From NCBI RefSeq assembly GCF_020509005.1, contig NC_063012.1, forward strand, positions 4,526,001 through 4,590,000: a stretch of 64,000 nucleotides of DNA. Direction: 5' to 3'. Positions within the stretch are counted from its first letter, which is position 1; each line of letters opens with the position of its first letter. Origin of the DNA: Fulvia fulva (taxonomy: Eukaryota > Ascomycota > Dothideomycetes > Mycosphaerellales > Mycosphaerellaceae). Below are positions 10,200 through 22,605 of the stretch, in pieces. The notes under the pieces are model-generated. The model did no database searches. It saw nothing but the letters and a program-made list of their open reading frames with translations, and had not been told where the DNA came from. The position numbers and the translations under genes are program-made.

Positions 10200-13100
10200 A
10201 CCCCGTTAGCCCCCGCTCCTAGCCGGTCTCGTCGCGCTGCGTCGTGTCCTCTCTTCCTGCACTGCTCCTACTAGGCGGTACTGTTCTAGCCAGCCCTTCT
10301 CTAGTATCCAGTTCGTAATGCGCCGTAGGTCTTTAGCGTTGTTAAGAAGTGCCCCAATCGTCCGGTTCCTCGCCTTTGCCATCCACTCCCCCCTTCCTAG
10401 CGACCACCTCGGACAGACGAGGAGTGCGTGCCGTACGTTCTGGGAGCGATAGCCGCAGGGGCAGCTAGTATTCGTGTATCCTGGAACCTTCCTCCATGAT
10501 AGGTACCCCTAGAGGCCGATGTGTTCGCTTCGCAGTTGGGTTGCTATGCTACTCTGTGCCCTCGTAAGGCGGTAGTGGATGAGCTTCGGGGGGTGCTTGA
10601 CCGCGGATTTTGTAGCTGACCATTCCTTAGGTTGTCCCGCTGGCTGAGGGCGTCCACTATGCCCTACAACCTGGTTGTTCCACCTCTCTTTCCATAGTTG
10701 CTCTACAAACGATTTCTCACCTTCCCATTGTGTTGCTAGCTGTTCGTCCCTTGCCCGGTAGTTCGGCTCGTTTCCGGGTCGAATGCCCTTGTGCGCTGGT
10801 ACTGATTCGCGGGCCCTTGCGACTGCACTGGCGATGACCTTCTGTACTGGGTACTGTGCCGACTTGCCTATGTAGGAGGTCCGTAGTCCCTGGATGTATA
10901 GGTCGATCGGCGGTATAGCGGTCTCGTGCTCAAGCATCCTCGTTGGTGTCGACTTATATGCCCCGGTGACCTTCCTTAGGCATTGGTTTTGGATCTTCGC
11001 TAGCGGCGCGACGAGTCCCTTCGATAGGCAGGCCCTCTCGCCTAAGGACCACACTTGGCTGCCATAGGTAAGGACTGGCCGTACAATAGCCGTATATAGA
11101 AGTCGTGACTGCCGGAAGTCCGCCCCCCATGTGGACGCAGTGAGCCTCTGGCATGATGCCATATTCTGTTCAGCTTTCCGTAATATTGCCTGTACGTGCT
11201 TCCTCCACCGTAGCGCCGGGTCCACCCATAGTCCGAGGATCCTGAGCTGATTTGCCGGGTTAGTCGTGTGCCCCTGTATCTGGATAGAAGCTTGCATATT
11301 GTGGAACCGTGGCCGGCGCGTAAAGTGTATCAGATTGTACTTTTCTGGGGCAAACCGAGCCCCGTGCCTCCTAGCCCAGTCCTCGCAGATCTTGTGCTTC
11401 TCTTCTAGTAGCCTACAGTTCTCCTCAGTCGAGGAAGACCACGCTAGGATGTTTGTGTCGTCTACGAAGCCGCTCGCAGCGGTGTTCTGGGATTCTAGGG
11501 CTGGGAGCAGCGTCGCCATAAAGAAGAGGAACAGAATAGGTGCTAGCGTTAAGCCTTGCGGGATTCTAGTGTGGACTGCTTGAAATGGGCTTCTGTACTG
11601 GCCGACCAGGATCGACGTACTGCGGTTTTGGAGGTAGGACCGTACGAAGTTGACAAGCTACTCAGGGAGTCCTTTCGACCTTAGGATGTAGAGAAGCCGC
11701 GGGTATGACACGTAGTCGAAGGCTCCCGATATGTCTAGGCTAAGTAAGGAAGCCACCTTGTCCCTATTCTTATACCAGATGGCCTTTACCTGAGAGGTGA
11801 TAAGTTCCATCGCGGATAGCGTCGATCGCTGTGGGCGCGCACCCATCTGGGTGTCCGGGAGTAGGGAGTGTTCCTCTGCCGCCTCGGAGAGTCTCGTTGC
11901 AACCAGCTTCTCAAGCGCCTTCCCAAGAGTGTTAAGGAGCGCAATTGGGCGGTACGACTTCACCTGCGTATAGTCTTCCTTCTGCGGCTTGCGTAGGACC
12001 ACTGTCGTCGATTGTTTAAAAGCTATCGGGTGGTATCCGGTCTGTAGGCAGGCGTTGAAGATCGCTGCAACTGCTGGGGCTAGTTGATCTCTACACTTCT
12101 TTAGTAGCTCGTTTGGGATCCCATCCGGCCCCGGGGCTTTCTTCGCCGGCAACTTCCTTAGCACAGCGGCAACTTCTCCCTCGGACACCTCCTGTTAGAC
12201 CGCGATGCTAGGGGCTAGGGGAGTAGAGCTGTTTATGTCGCTTAGATTAGCCTCGACTAGGGGCGGGAAGAACTTGCTAGCCAGTAGACGCGCCTTGGCC
12301 TCGGGGTCGCTAACCGGGCCACTAGGCGATTGTAGCGCTGGGATAGAGAAGGAGGGGCCCTGTGTAGGGTCCTGTCGGGCCCATTTCGCTAGCTTCCACA
12401 TCCTCTCTGGCTTGCCGGCGATTTCTTCCACTGTGGCCCTCCAGCCGACTGCTTTCTCCCTCCGTATTATGGCTTTCTTCTGTTGGCATGCCTCCCTGTA
12501 TACGTTCCAGGCCTCCTCGCTATGGCTGCTCGTCCACACCCGGCGGGCTCTCCTTGCTTCTCTTACTACCGCAGTGCACTCCGGCGTCCAGTATGGTTTG
12601 GACTATGTCGTTGGTTGGGCAAGCGGAACGTGAAGTGAGGTCGCTTTTCTTATTTCGTCTGTCAACCCCTGGACTGCTTCGTCTATCTCGTCTTTACTGT
12701 TGTATTGCTGCTGCGCGATCTGGACTAGCCTCTTGGAGTCATCGAGGTACGCCTGGATGTTGGCCTAGTGGGCCTTTCCCCAGTTTGGCTTAGGGGTTCT
12801 CGCTAGTGTGCGTTGTATCTGTGTCGCAATAGAGGTCCTGACTGGCATGTGGTCTGACGACGCCTCGAGTTCATGTTCGATCCCACAGTAGGTTACCGTG
12901 TGGTAGTGGCTATCTGAGATCCAGGAGAGGTCGATCGTGCCTTGGAGTCCCCCTCTCTTCTAGGTGCCCAGGTCCTTCGGGGTATTGAGGGCAATTGCGT
13001 TGCTCGCTATCAAGTCGAGTACTTCGTCGGCTATAGGGTGCGGCTGCATAAGGCTTTCCCAGGAAGGGTGGTGTATATTGAAGTCTCCTACTACGATGTG

Positions 13101-13530
13101 GCACCCTTGTCTCTTGAGCGCACTGTCTAGGTGTCTGCAGACCCCTAGGTCGCAGCTAGACCTCGAGGCTGGCGGTTGTATGTATAGGTTGTGTATCCAG
13201 GTGCTACCCACGTGGAGGGAGGTAATATCGCCCCCGCCTTCTTCGTCTGCGTAGTACACTACCTCCCAGTCGGATTCTAGTATGTCCTTGCTGACATAGA
13301 AGCACGTGCGGGGTCTGCCGTCGCCTCGTAGGCATGTCGTGTAGCCTAGTGACTTGCAGGTCGTTGGTCTCTTATGGTGCGGGTTAATCTATGGCTCCTG
13401 GATTGTAAGGACGTAGTGGACGCGCGGGTCCGCCTCGTGTAGGAAATGGTTCTGGACTATATCCTTGCTATGGTTGACGTTATACTGGATGATGCTAAGC
13501 GTGTCGAGGCTAGTCATCGGCATCGACAAT
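10200..13530 (-). pseudogene. LINE1-B ORF2: APE endonuclease, reverse transcriptase, Cys/His tail
   Basis: On the minus strand the N-terminal part (about 13500-12640) is an AP-endonuclease-like nuclease with the block VVGDFNIHHPSW at about 13068-13100. The reverse transcriptase follows (about 12190-11100) with PGPDGIPNELL, YRPIALLNT, LDISGAFDYV, and the catalytic FVDD at 11458-11469. The C-terminal LTRAQSSIATQLRSEHIGL segment precedes the Cys/His cluster at about 10430-10470. Stops interrupt it at about 12194 (a CAA Gln codon in copy A, here TAA) and about 11656 (TGG to TAG). No RNase H motif lies between RT and tail. Only a few bases from intact, but not functional as read. Confidence 0.88.
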
Positions 13531-14700
13531 CATTTCCTCTGTATCGTCCTGTGTCCTACTGCCCTGTGCGTCCTGGTCTACGCCTATCGGCTGTGTACTA
13601 AAGGGGAGCCGGGCCTGGTTAGATTCCCTCGCCGCAGGTAGCAGAGTACGTGGCCTCCCGTACGCCCTAGGCTGCGCATCCTTTACATCGTTCTCGGCCC
13701 TAGGGCGCTTGTGCCCGACCGCCGCTAGTTGGTTCCGGTGTGGGCTAGCCTCACGGTCGCCGTAGAATCTTGGGGCGACGGTTCTGTTTGTGATTGCCTT
13801 GTTTTTCGCTAGTTTCCGCTGTGGGCATTCCGCACTATACGATGGGTGGTGCCCCGGACAGTTCGCGCACCGTCTCGTAGTCGATGTACAGTCCCTAGAC
13901 ATATAGTCTCCTGCACAGTTCGAGCAGGCCTGCTTGTTTATGCACGTGTAGGTTTGGTGTCCATACTGTTGGCATTTGAAGCATTAGAGGACACGAAAGG
14001 ATGAGGAGTGCTTTTCTACTGTCTTGAGGCTGTATTGCCAGACCAGGCCTTGTTCTATCGCTAGATCCGCCGCTTTCGCGTCTTGTAGCCATACTATTAG
14101 CGCCGAGGCCTTCTTGCCTTCTGGCCATTTCCTATGGAGCCAAGTCGCCTTCTGGATTGGAGAGTTAAGAGTGACCGGGTTGTCCTCTTAGAGAGCGCGT
14201 AGGTGACCCTGGTTGGTTGGGTCAAACTCCTTAGGCATGTCGTGGACTAGGATCGTGAATTGTTTCGTTGAGACCTTCGCTGATGCCGCAACCTTAGATG
14301 CCCACTGTGGCTGTGCCTCTAGGTGCCTCCTAGCAGTAGCAGAGCTAGTATAGATCTGTAGAGTGCCGTTGGACTGTTGGTTCACTGCGACCACCCCTGG
14401 TTGGTTGATTCGTTGGGCGAGCTCCTTGTTCGATAGCTTCGCAACTTCGGCCTGGTCTTCCTTTGCTACAATGCGGATCGTAACTGCATCGTGCGTTGGG
14501 CGGGGGCCTGGTATCGATGCCGCGACCGATGCCTAGCTATAGGGGTGTTGATTCCGGGTGGCTTTGCTAATCGCCTGGGACGTCGTCCTCATTTCTTGTT
14601 GCCCTCGGTGATACGACAGTACAAGCGCCGTGCGTAGCTGAGTGATCATTACCTGTAGAGACCGGTAAGGGAGCTGATCGTTAGTTTCCATGCTTTTTGC
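13510..14700 (-). pseudogene. LINE1-B ORF1: nucleic-acid-binding protein with zinc knuckles
   Basis: On the minus strand about 13990-13810 encodes three CCHC-type knuckles. The first is C-X2-C-X4-H-X4-C (CFKCQQYGHQTYTC); the second has its His position read as Tyr, a CAT to TAT change; the third is CANCPGHH followed by a later Cys. A TAA directly before the first knuckle replaces what was probably CAA. The region upstream (14400-14000) is a plausible RNA-binding domain. ORF1 of Tad1-like LINEs coats the RNA; here it is broken. It overlaps or abuts the start of ORF2 near 13510. Confidence 0.8.
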
Positions 14701-15024
14701 GTCCTCTATAAGTTGCTACCAGTTGTCTTAGGGGGGCTTCGCCTGTAGGGCCGTAGGCGCCGTTAGTGCCGTAGCCTGGGCTGCCATTGCCTAGGAGTTG
14801 CCTAATGTAGCTAGGCACCTCCGCGGCGTTTGGAGCTGAAGAAACAGGGTGAAGAGAGCTTCAAGCTGTCCAGATTGAATGAGGTAGAACTCCCTCAGTC
14901 CTAGGGGCAGTGGCCTGCTTTTTATATCGTTGGAATGGCCTTGATAAGAGCTTTCGAATGTGTCGTGTTTTGGCGCAGAGATCGATGGGTAGAGATCCGC
15001 CGTTATGTTCTCGTTGTAGGCGTC

Positions 15025-15256
15025 TAGCGTCCTTAATATAAGCTATCGAAGTATTACGAGACTATAGTACGAGGGTATAAGAGGGTAGTATTAACGAAGT
15101 CGATAGCTAAAGAGAGAAGAGAGTCTAAGAACGAGGCCTATACTTAAAGACCGAGGTGTCGGGCGTCGGTATCGGGCCGAGCTTAGTCATCCGGGTTACG
15201 TAATCAGGGGTCACGTGATCAGATCCGAATTCTCTTCTTATAGAGCGGCCGTGACA
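15025..15256 (-). mobile_element. 5' LTR-side end of the Gypsy element
   Basis: After LINE1-B the Gypsy sequence resumes with the right copy of the B target duplication (15025-15038). It ends on the minus strand with tgtcacggcc, the typical TG start of an LTR, at 15245-15256. The same ten bases start the solo LTR at 21205. The other LTR lies outside the window. The inner LTR edge cannot be fixed from a single copy. Confidence 0.6.
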
Positions 15257-16130
15257 TTATCGGCCTATTACCTATATTATATAGACCTACTCCGTAACAA
15301 GTTCTAGGGCCGTCGTAGTAGACCGTACTAGCCGGGTTCTTATCTACTCGGCCGGGAGGAGCTAGTACTCCTCGGCTAGCTTAGAGATATAGTCGGCCGC
15401 GATACGCTCTAGCGCCTTCCCGATCGTACTTAGTAGGGCTATTAGGCGGTAGGCCTTCCCGACGTCGTATCTAGCCTTACCCTCCTTACGGAGGACGACT
15501 ATATTCGAGTATCGGAAATAGGTCGGTATATATAACTACCGGAGGTATATTATAAATAGCTCCGCGACGTACGGGGCGAGCGTCTAGCGGTAGTATTTAA
15601 GGAATCGATTCGGGATCTTATCCGGTCTAGAGGCCTTATCTAGTAGCGCTACTTCTAGTACTATTAGTATCTCCGCCTCTATTACCTCTTAGCGAGTCTC
15701 GAGCTCTATTAGGTATACGAAGCCCTCGATATTGTCGAGCCGAGCCGTAACTAGAGGAGGGAAGAACGCTTCTACTAATACGTCGGCTCTACCTTACTAG
15801 GTTTCCTAGAGGATCCCTTATCTTTTATAGATAGGCGGGAATTATAGTAGTAGCGGCGGTATCCCCGGCTTTCTCGTACGCGCCTACTTAGCGAGCTTCT
15901 AGACCTTACTCTAGTCTCCTATAGCTTCTCTAACGGCGTCGCGCTACGCGATATTACCCTAGCGCCGGATAATCCTACTCTTCTCGTTATCTTATTAGTA
16001 GTATCGGGTATATATAGCGTCCTATTTCGTCTCTTTCTACTAGCGCCTCGCCGCTACCGTAGAGTAGACTATAAACAATATAGTGTCCGTAATAATAGGC
16101 GTCTCGCCGTTCTATACTAATACTTTGCGT
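15257..16130 (-). pseudogene. LINE fragment, fourth type, reverse transcriptase N-terminal half
   Basis: On the minus strand about 15570-15660 reads SRPDKIPNRFLK, a decayed version of the LINE block that is normally APGPDGIPN, and 15415-15475 reads IALLSTIGKALERI. The sequence differs from families 1 and 2. It stops abruptly at the LTR start of the Gypsy element, so the Gypsy element seems to have inserted into this LINE and the rest of the RT would lie beyond the left edge of the window. Heavy RIP. Confidence 0.7.
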
Positions 16131-17105
16131 AATCTAGGGTTCTCTAAGTTCGACTTAGACTTACCTATACTACTAATACTATATAAATAGCGACTAGACG
16201 CCGAGTCCGCGGATAAGTTTACGGCTAAGATATAAGAGATATACTAATACTTACGGTAGTAGATAGCCTTAGTATAAGTAGTCTAAGCTAAGTACGTAAA
16301 CTAGACGCGTATACCTATACTACGGTACGCCGAAGGCGACGAAGTATAGGTAAGTACTAAGAACTAGACGATAGAGAGACCTTTTCGTAAGATAGACGTA
16401 AAGTAGGCTAGACTATACGTTATTACGGAGGTACTACCGGGTAATACTTATAAAGTAGAGCTCTTACCTACTTTAAAGATCGATAATTACTTCTACTTAT
16501 ACCTTCTTATACTAGTTTATCCGCCGGTTATAGGATAGATATAACCCGTACTACTAACGATCCGAATTATTAACGACGAATAATACGAAGCCGATCCCGC
16601 CGAACCCGATTAATAGGAAGTTAAGCAAATTCTAGACTATAAGAAGAGATAGCCGCGAGGACTAATACCGGTAGGAGGTAAGTAGCTATATTAGGAATAC
16701 TTAGTGAAATATATTAGATATAATAAGCTATCCTATAAAGCTACGGACTAGGTTATCGAGACTACCGCCGCCTCTATAGTCGACTTTTACTATAACTACC
16801 CGAGAGCGACCAAACTACCTAGTTTTTAACTACCTATAGACTAGATACCGAATAAGAATGCTATAGGTATACATATAGCGCGCTAACTAGTATAAGTAGC
16901 GATAGCTCTAATACCGGTAGGACTAGGCCTCCGGGCTTATAAGAAAGAGAGCGATACGCGTCGCGTTAACAATCTTACTCGACGAGTAGACCGCGTAGTA
17001 GACGCTAATCTTCCGATTAGCGCGAGTTAAGACGATCTTAAAGACGGATTAGACAATAGTCTAATAGATAATAAGGTGTTTACGAAGGTAATAAGAGATA
17101 TAATA
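16130..17105 (+). mobile_element. Second chromovirus: integrase C-terminus and chromodomain (decayed)
   Basis: On the plus strand about 16310-16560 reads as a Gypsy integrase C-terminal domain (RYAEGDEV, then ERPFRKIDVKQARLYVITEV, then PPVIGQ). About 16600-16740 reads as a chromodomain (QILDYKKR, then EYLVKYIRYNKLSYKATD). Stops match CA to TA and TG to TA changes. The element is interrupted at 17106 by LINE2-E and resumes at 22606 with its polypurine tract and 3' LTR. Confidence 0.78.
17090..17105. repeat. Left target-site duplication of LINE2-E
   Basis: aagagatataata at 17093-17105 is repeated at 22606-22618. The adjoining TA-rich tail makes the inner edge uncertain by a few bases. Confidence 0.75.
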
Positions 17106-17999
17106 TATATATATTATTTATTAAGCTATTATAGTGCCTCCTGGCCTATATAGCTATTCTACGTACTTCTGTCTTTCGAAGGGAAAACCGCTCGCGGTGA
17201 AAACCCCTCTCCTCTTCTATACTACTATTGTCCGTTATTTGCCTTCCCGCTTTCCTTATAAAGGGTATACTAGTGTTATAGGCCTGCCCTAATAACTACC
17301 TTGTCTACATCTCCTTAGTCTCCCTCCTCTTCTCTATCTACTCCTCCGTCTCGTTAGCTAGTTTAAACTAGGTGAGGTATCCTTATCTTAGGACCTAACG
17401 TGCTATCCTCTATACGTCGCTCTTGTTTATAATAATCGACTAGTAGTCGCGTCTAGCTACTCTTGCTCTCTATATACTCCGCCCTTCTACCTACTATAGG
17501 CACCGTACGACTATATATTCCGGGTTCTACGACGGGTAGCTAGACTCGTACGCTAGGTTATCTATATCTAGGACGTTCCTCCTATATAAGTAAGCCCGAA
17601 GCCCGATATATCCGGACCGGATTTAGATTATAACGCTTGCTTCTACCCTTATAAGGTCGCGGTATAGGAGGTAGTTATGTCTCTAGAAGGTTCGTAGGGC
17701 TAGGGAGCCTATTCTCGCTAGCGGGTTACTGTTCTATTCCTATTCCTATAGGCAGCCGGCTACCTACTCTACGAGGCTCTAGGACTTTCCCTTATTCCCC
17801 TTCCTTTCCCGGGTTCTTCGTCCCTCCTCCTCCCTCGCTAGCTACTCCGGCGTTCCTTATATTTTCCTAAAACCCCGTACGTCGTCCCGCTTCTAACTCC
17901 TCCTTACGTACGGTCCTATATATAGCCGGCTATATCTCTATATAATTCGTACTGTCTTATCGTAGATAGTTTGCTATACTAGGTACCCTATCGTCTCCG

Positions 18000-19900
18000 C
18001 CGTATATTAGATCCTTATCCCTTAGATATAGTAACGGATAGGTAGTGTCCCGGTCTCTATCTCGGCTACTCTCGTCGGTATAGTCTTATACGCTCCGAGA
18101 ATTCTTCTTGAGTTGCCTACTTAGGTTAGATTAAGAGGCTGTTCGATCCGTCGCGGTACTAGCTTATCGACTCCCTCCGTGCCCTAGATTTAGACCCCGT
18201 AAAGTATCGCTAGTCGAACGATTACTTTATATATTATTCTTACTTTGTTAAAGGTCGCCCCCTACGTTAACTTAGTAAGACGTGTTATTAATGCCTTGTT
18301 TACTTATACCCTCTTCTAGGCCTTCTTAATCTATAGGTTCTAGCTTAGCTTCGGGTCTAGCTAGATTCCTAGTACTCGGAGTTCGGGGGAGGGCTTCGTC
18401 TCGTATCTCTAGATTATTATAGTTGCCTATATATTGTAGTGGGTCCTCGCTTTACTAAAGTAGATCAGCTAGTATTTCTCTAGGGCAAAGCGGACGCCGT
18501 AGCGTCTAGCCTAGTCCTCGTATACTCTATGTCTCTCCGTAAGTAGTCTATAGTTTTCCTCCGTTATCGCGGACTAGGCTAGAATATTTATGTCGTCTAC
18601 GAAGCCTAACGCCGAAGTCTAAGGGGACGTAAGTAAGGGGATAAAGTCGGCCATAAAGATTAGGAATAGGATCGGGGATAGCGTAGATCCTTAGGGGATT
18701 CCGGCCTCTACGTATACCCTATCGGATTTATACCTCCCGAGGACTATTCTCGTAGTCCTCTCTTTAAGGAAGGAGTATATAAATTTCGTGGCCTATACGG
18801 GGACTCCCTTCTATCGGAGTATATAGAGTAGTCTTTTATAGGAGACGTTATCGAATACTTCGGAGATGTCTAGGGAGAGTAGTGATACTATTCTATTCCG
18901 TCTATAGTACTAGAGAGTTTAGATCTATTCGGTTATTAGTTCTATTACCGTAAGGGTTAAGCGGTTACTTCTCCCTCTTATCTATGTCTCCGGGAGGATA
19001 TTGTTCTCCTCGACTAGTTTTATAAGTCTCTAGGCTACTACCTTCTCTAGGATCTTCCCTACTATATCTAGGAGCGTAATCGGTCTATATAACTTGAGCC
19101 TATTATAGTCTTCCTTCTATAGCTTCCGGATAACTACTGTTAGGAAGTCTCTATACGGCTTTAGATAGTAGCCTTTCCGTAGACACGTAGTAAAGAGCTT
19201 AGCTAGGCTCGGGGCGATTTCCTCTTTATATTCCTTTAGTAGGAGGTTTAGGATTTTGTCGGGCCCTAGGGCCTTTCTTCCCTTAAGCTGTCCTATTACG
19301 GCCTTAACCTCGCCTAGCTAGACTGTCTAGTATATATCTAGTAGTTCCGGGTACGACGTGCCTACTATATCCGTTAGGTCCGCGTCGACTTATATTAAGA
19401 AGAAGTAGTCCGTAAACGCCTTCGCTTTTTCCTCCGGCGTTAACCTTAGCGTTCCCGTTATATCGACTATAGGCGGGAAGTAAGGCGTCTTCTCTATCCC
19501 TCTAGCTCTCGCCTACCTCGCTAGTCGCTATATCTAGTTAGGGTTCTCTATTACGAGCCCTACCGTCGTTCTCTAGTCTAGCTATTTGTCCCGACGTATC
19601 TAGGCTTTCTTAGCTTAGCGAGCCCTTTAGTATACGTCCTATATTACTTATATATGCTCCTTCGTCTACTCTCGTCTAGCTCTCCTCGCCTCCTTTACCC
19701 TTTCCGTATATACCGGGGTCTAGAATAGCTTCTGTCTTTAAGAAGGTCGAATATAGGGTATATACTAACGAGCTACCTCCTATACGACTATCATTATCCG
19801 TTCGGCTTCTTTATCGAGCTCGGCTTCTTATTCTACTTCTATTCCTACTTCTAGTCCCGTATTTACTCTATTATCGTATAGTCGTACCGCTAGTTCACCT
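18000..19900 (-). pseudogene. LINE2-E reverse transcriptase region
   Basis: On the minus strand the RT blocks are recognisable despite stops: ALGFVDDINIL around 18590-18610 and the upstream GPDKI/N-type block near 19260. It is homologous to the RT of composite F (FVDD at 37627-37638) and more distant from LINE1. Endonuclease-type sequence follows upstream to about 20700. Confidence 0.72.
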
Positions 19901-20949
19901 CGGATTTCTTCCTACGAGGCCTTCTTCTAGTTTAGACGCGGCTCCGCTATAGGTTCCTCCTCGACTCCTACCTCGATTGTTGTCTAGATCGGGATGTAGT
20001 CTAATCCTACTTCGAGTAAGAGGTTCGGACGGCACTTGTCTAGTCTCGTTACTAGCTCTCTCGAGAGGAAGTATAGGTTAATCGTACTTACGCTTAATCT
20101 CGCCTTCTATATCTCTATAAGCTTTAGGGTCGCTAGTTCTATATCGCGGCTCGCGGTAATTTCTAGTAACTTGCCTCCTAGGTATACGTATAGGGGGGTA
20201 AAGTCTAGACCCTATTATAGGTAGTAAAGGTTAAAGTCGCCTACTAGAACTTAGATATATCCCCTTATTCGAGTATCCGGTCTAGTATAGCTAGGGTTCC
20301 TAGGTCTCTACTCGTTCGTCCTTATAGAGAAGGGTTATAGACGTTATAGATTCGGACGGTTCCCTAGCCTATTACTATTTCGATTGTCGTTATGTCCCCC
20401 TAGTAGCCCTCCGGCTATAGTACGACCTTCTATACTTCTATACTAATAGCCTTACTTACGTAGGTATATATTCTTAGGGTATGTCCTATACCCCTACCGA
20501 TTACCGTATAGTATCGTTAGTCGTTACAGGTTACCGGTTTACTTATATATAGGTTAGTCTAAGGTTCCTATAGCGCTACAATATAGTGCTTTTAGTAGTC
20601 GAGTTCTTATAGGAAGTGGAGTTAGACCTTATCTTTACTTTTAGTAACGTTATACTATATAATAGTAAGGTTGTCCTATACTACTATTACGGGCTAGCTA
20701 GGATAATGTCTATAGAGGTGCTCCGGGCTTAGGTAGTACCTACGGTTATCGTATCTTCCTCTTAGGTTAGGAGGCCTTTAGTCGGTAGGGGTGTTCTAAA
20801 AATCTATATCTGTCCTGTCTCGTTTACCGCCCTATTTAGCCCCCTTAGCCGTCCTAGCGGCGGGTACGTACTCGGTAGGGTGCCCCTTATTACCTCCTCC
20901 GTTCTCTTTCTTTTTGCCGCCTTAAAGCCTTTATATTAAGCGCTACCTT

Positions 20950-22300
20950 ATAGCGGGGTAGGGTACCTTACTAGGGTCGTTATTCGTACTTAGTTAGCCT
21001 TCCCTTTCGCGGCGATCCGGGTTAGGTATTAGCTCGAGTACGCCGGGTGTTTCCGGCTATAGTATACGTACCTTACTTCTTCTCGTAGGTATTACTTTCC
21101 CTAGTATAGGCCTACGTAGTATAGGTACTTCGGGGTCTTCTCCGTACCTTTCGGAGCGATATGTCCGTACTATTAGTAGTTAAAGCATTAGAGTACTCTA
21201 TAGCTGTCACGGCCCTAGGCCTAGTAAATAGTTAGCTAGTATATAGGTCACGTAACCGCGCATTACTAGCGCGCCTCGGCTATATATAACCTCGGCGTAC
21301 CTCGCGCTCCTCTTTCCTACGTACCTAGCTACTTTGTATTAATACGATTATAAACCGTCATAATAGCTACTCTAGTAGATTTCCGTATTAAGACGTTCGT
21401 AGTTCTAGTATAGTCCTTTATCTAGGACTAGGTTTACTTATTCCGTATTTACTATCTAGACGATTAACGAGGAGTATATCTTTATTAGTTCGACGCTTCT
21501 ATATAGCCAGACGGCCTTAGAGAAGCGTACTCCTAGGGATGTGCTCTAGTTCTATATTTATAGCTAGGGGAGGTCGTTTTTAACCTTAAAGGTTCTAGGG
21601 ACCCCGTAGGCTATTACTATAAATTGTTAGTAGGAGACCTTTACTAACTTTACTACTTTTGTTATCTATTCCTTATACGTCTCGAGTCTTTATCGGTCTG
21701 TCTCCTATACGGTAAAAAGCCTTACTACCCCCCTTAGCTCTACCTTCGCTCCTACGATCTCCTTCCGGCCGATTCTATCTACGAGCTCCTTACTCGTAAG
21801 GCCCTCGAGTTCCCTTTTCTCCTCCGGGTCGGTAACGTAGACTCGGATCGCGTTATTAGTCCTCTAGGGCTAGGCCTAGTAGTGTCCCGCGGCGATTATA
21901 GCCTACGTAAGGTTCTTCTATTATATTACGTACTATATAGTCTAGTAGATCGTTCTTAGGGTCTAGTGTTCGAGTGCCTTAAGTACACTAAGGAGCTACG
22001 CGATTATATATTTATATACTTGGGCTAGGTATTCGTCTTCGTCTAGTATTACCTAGGCCTCTTTATACAATTCTATCTACGCGGAGGGGCCGGGGGCGGC
22101 TAGGGTTCGTTATACTTTTCCTAGGCCCTTAGCTTGTTATCGTTAGCCGTTATCTTACTATTGCTAGGTTAGTTATTAGCTTAGCTATTAATAGGTTAGT
22201 TACTACTAGCTAGGTTCCTATACCGCTTCCCGTTTATAGAGATTTAGGTATCCCTCGCGAGCTGCCTAATGCTCGCGAGTTAGGCTTAGGATCTAGTCTC
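20950..22300 (-). pseudogene. LINE2-E ORF1 with zinc knuckles, split by a solo LTR
   Basis: On the minus strand about 21190-21030 gives QYGHIAPKGTEKTPKY and VRYVYYSRKHPAYSSQY, in which several Tyr and Gly positions fit original Cys codons (TGT to TAT). This is the knuckle pattern of LINE ORF1 proteins. The 158-bp LTR at 21205-21362 interrupts the frame just before the first knuckle. Not functional. Confidence 0.65.
21205..21362 (+). mobile_element. Solo LTR, 158 bp
   Basis: Starts tgtcacggcc and ends ccgtcata, where the last ta is the RIP form of the usual ca. It is flanked by a 5-bp duplication atagc at 21200-21204 and 21363-21367, as LTR integrases make. It has a TATA-like tatataacc at about 21281. 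The first ten bases equal the LTR start of the minus-strand Gypsy element, so it is probably a related family left by LTR recombination. A very short complete element cannot be excluded. Confidence 0.75.
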
Positions 22301-22605
22301 TATATCGCTATACTTTAGCTACGGCTAAGATTAGAAGTTGCCTAAATAGGCAATTCACCTCCGCGGCTCCGTAATTTTAGGGACCTATCGGATAGGAGGT
22401 AGATTCCTATTTTCTAGTCGCTTTCCGTAGTAATGGCGTAGCCGCTAGTATAGGCGCGCTACTCTTATTCTCGTTAGGTAATAGCCTTAATAGGCGCTTT
22501 CGAATAGTACGTCGTACGAGGTCCTTAGTTAAGTTAAAGGCGTACGTCTCGTTCCCTAGGACCTAGATCGACCTATATATCTAGGGACTACGGACCTCCT
22601 CCTTT

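Larger units (their letters stand above)
10032..15024 (-). mobile_element. LINE1 copy B, essentially full-length Tad1-like non-LTR retrotransposon
   Basis: A 4.99-kb element on the minus strand with a perfect 14-bp target duplication, tagcgtccttaata, at 10018-10031 and 15025-15038, and a (TATC)n 3' tail at about 10032-10045. It holds ORF1 with zinc knuckles and ORF2 with endonuclease, reverse transcriptase and a Cys/His tail. Its 5' end is about 57 bp longer than that of copy D. It is the least mutated LINE1 here; the stops I could place are CAA to TAA or TGG to TAG. It lies in the Gypsy element close to its LTR. Confidence 0.92.
17106..22605 (-). mobile_element. LINE2 copy E, full-length-size non-LTR retrotransposon (heavily RIPed)
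   Basis: A 5.5-kb element on the minus strand flanked by aagagatataata at 17093-17105 and 22606-22618. The 3' end carries a TA-rich tail (ta)n and the same 3' leader-like motif as LINE1. The catalytic FVDD of the reverse transcriptase is at 18592-18603. ORF1 zinc knuckles are at about 21050-21200, first knuckle CFNY for CFNC. A solo LTR sits inside ORF1. The density of stops rules out function. The extreme 5' end includes about 38 bp resembling LINE1 in the opposite sense (see findings). Confidence 0.85.

Noticed and set aside
11266..11583. 105-codon plus-strand ORF and its twin at 3297-3614
   Set aside because: Both are the antisense of the LINE1 reverse transcriptase; conservation reflects the RT, not a gene.
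12205..12793. Plus-strand ORFs of 100-140 codons opposite LINE1-B
   Set aside because: Shadows of the LINE1 ORF2 frame on the other strand.
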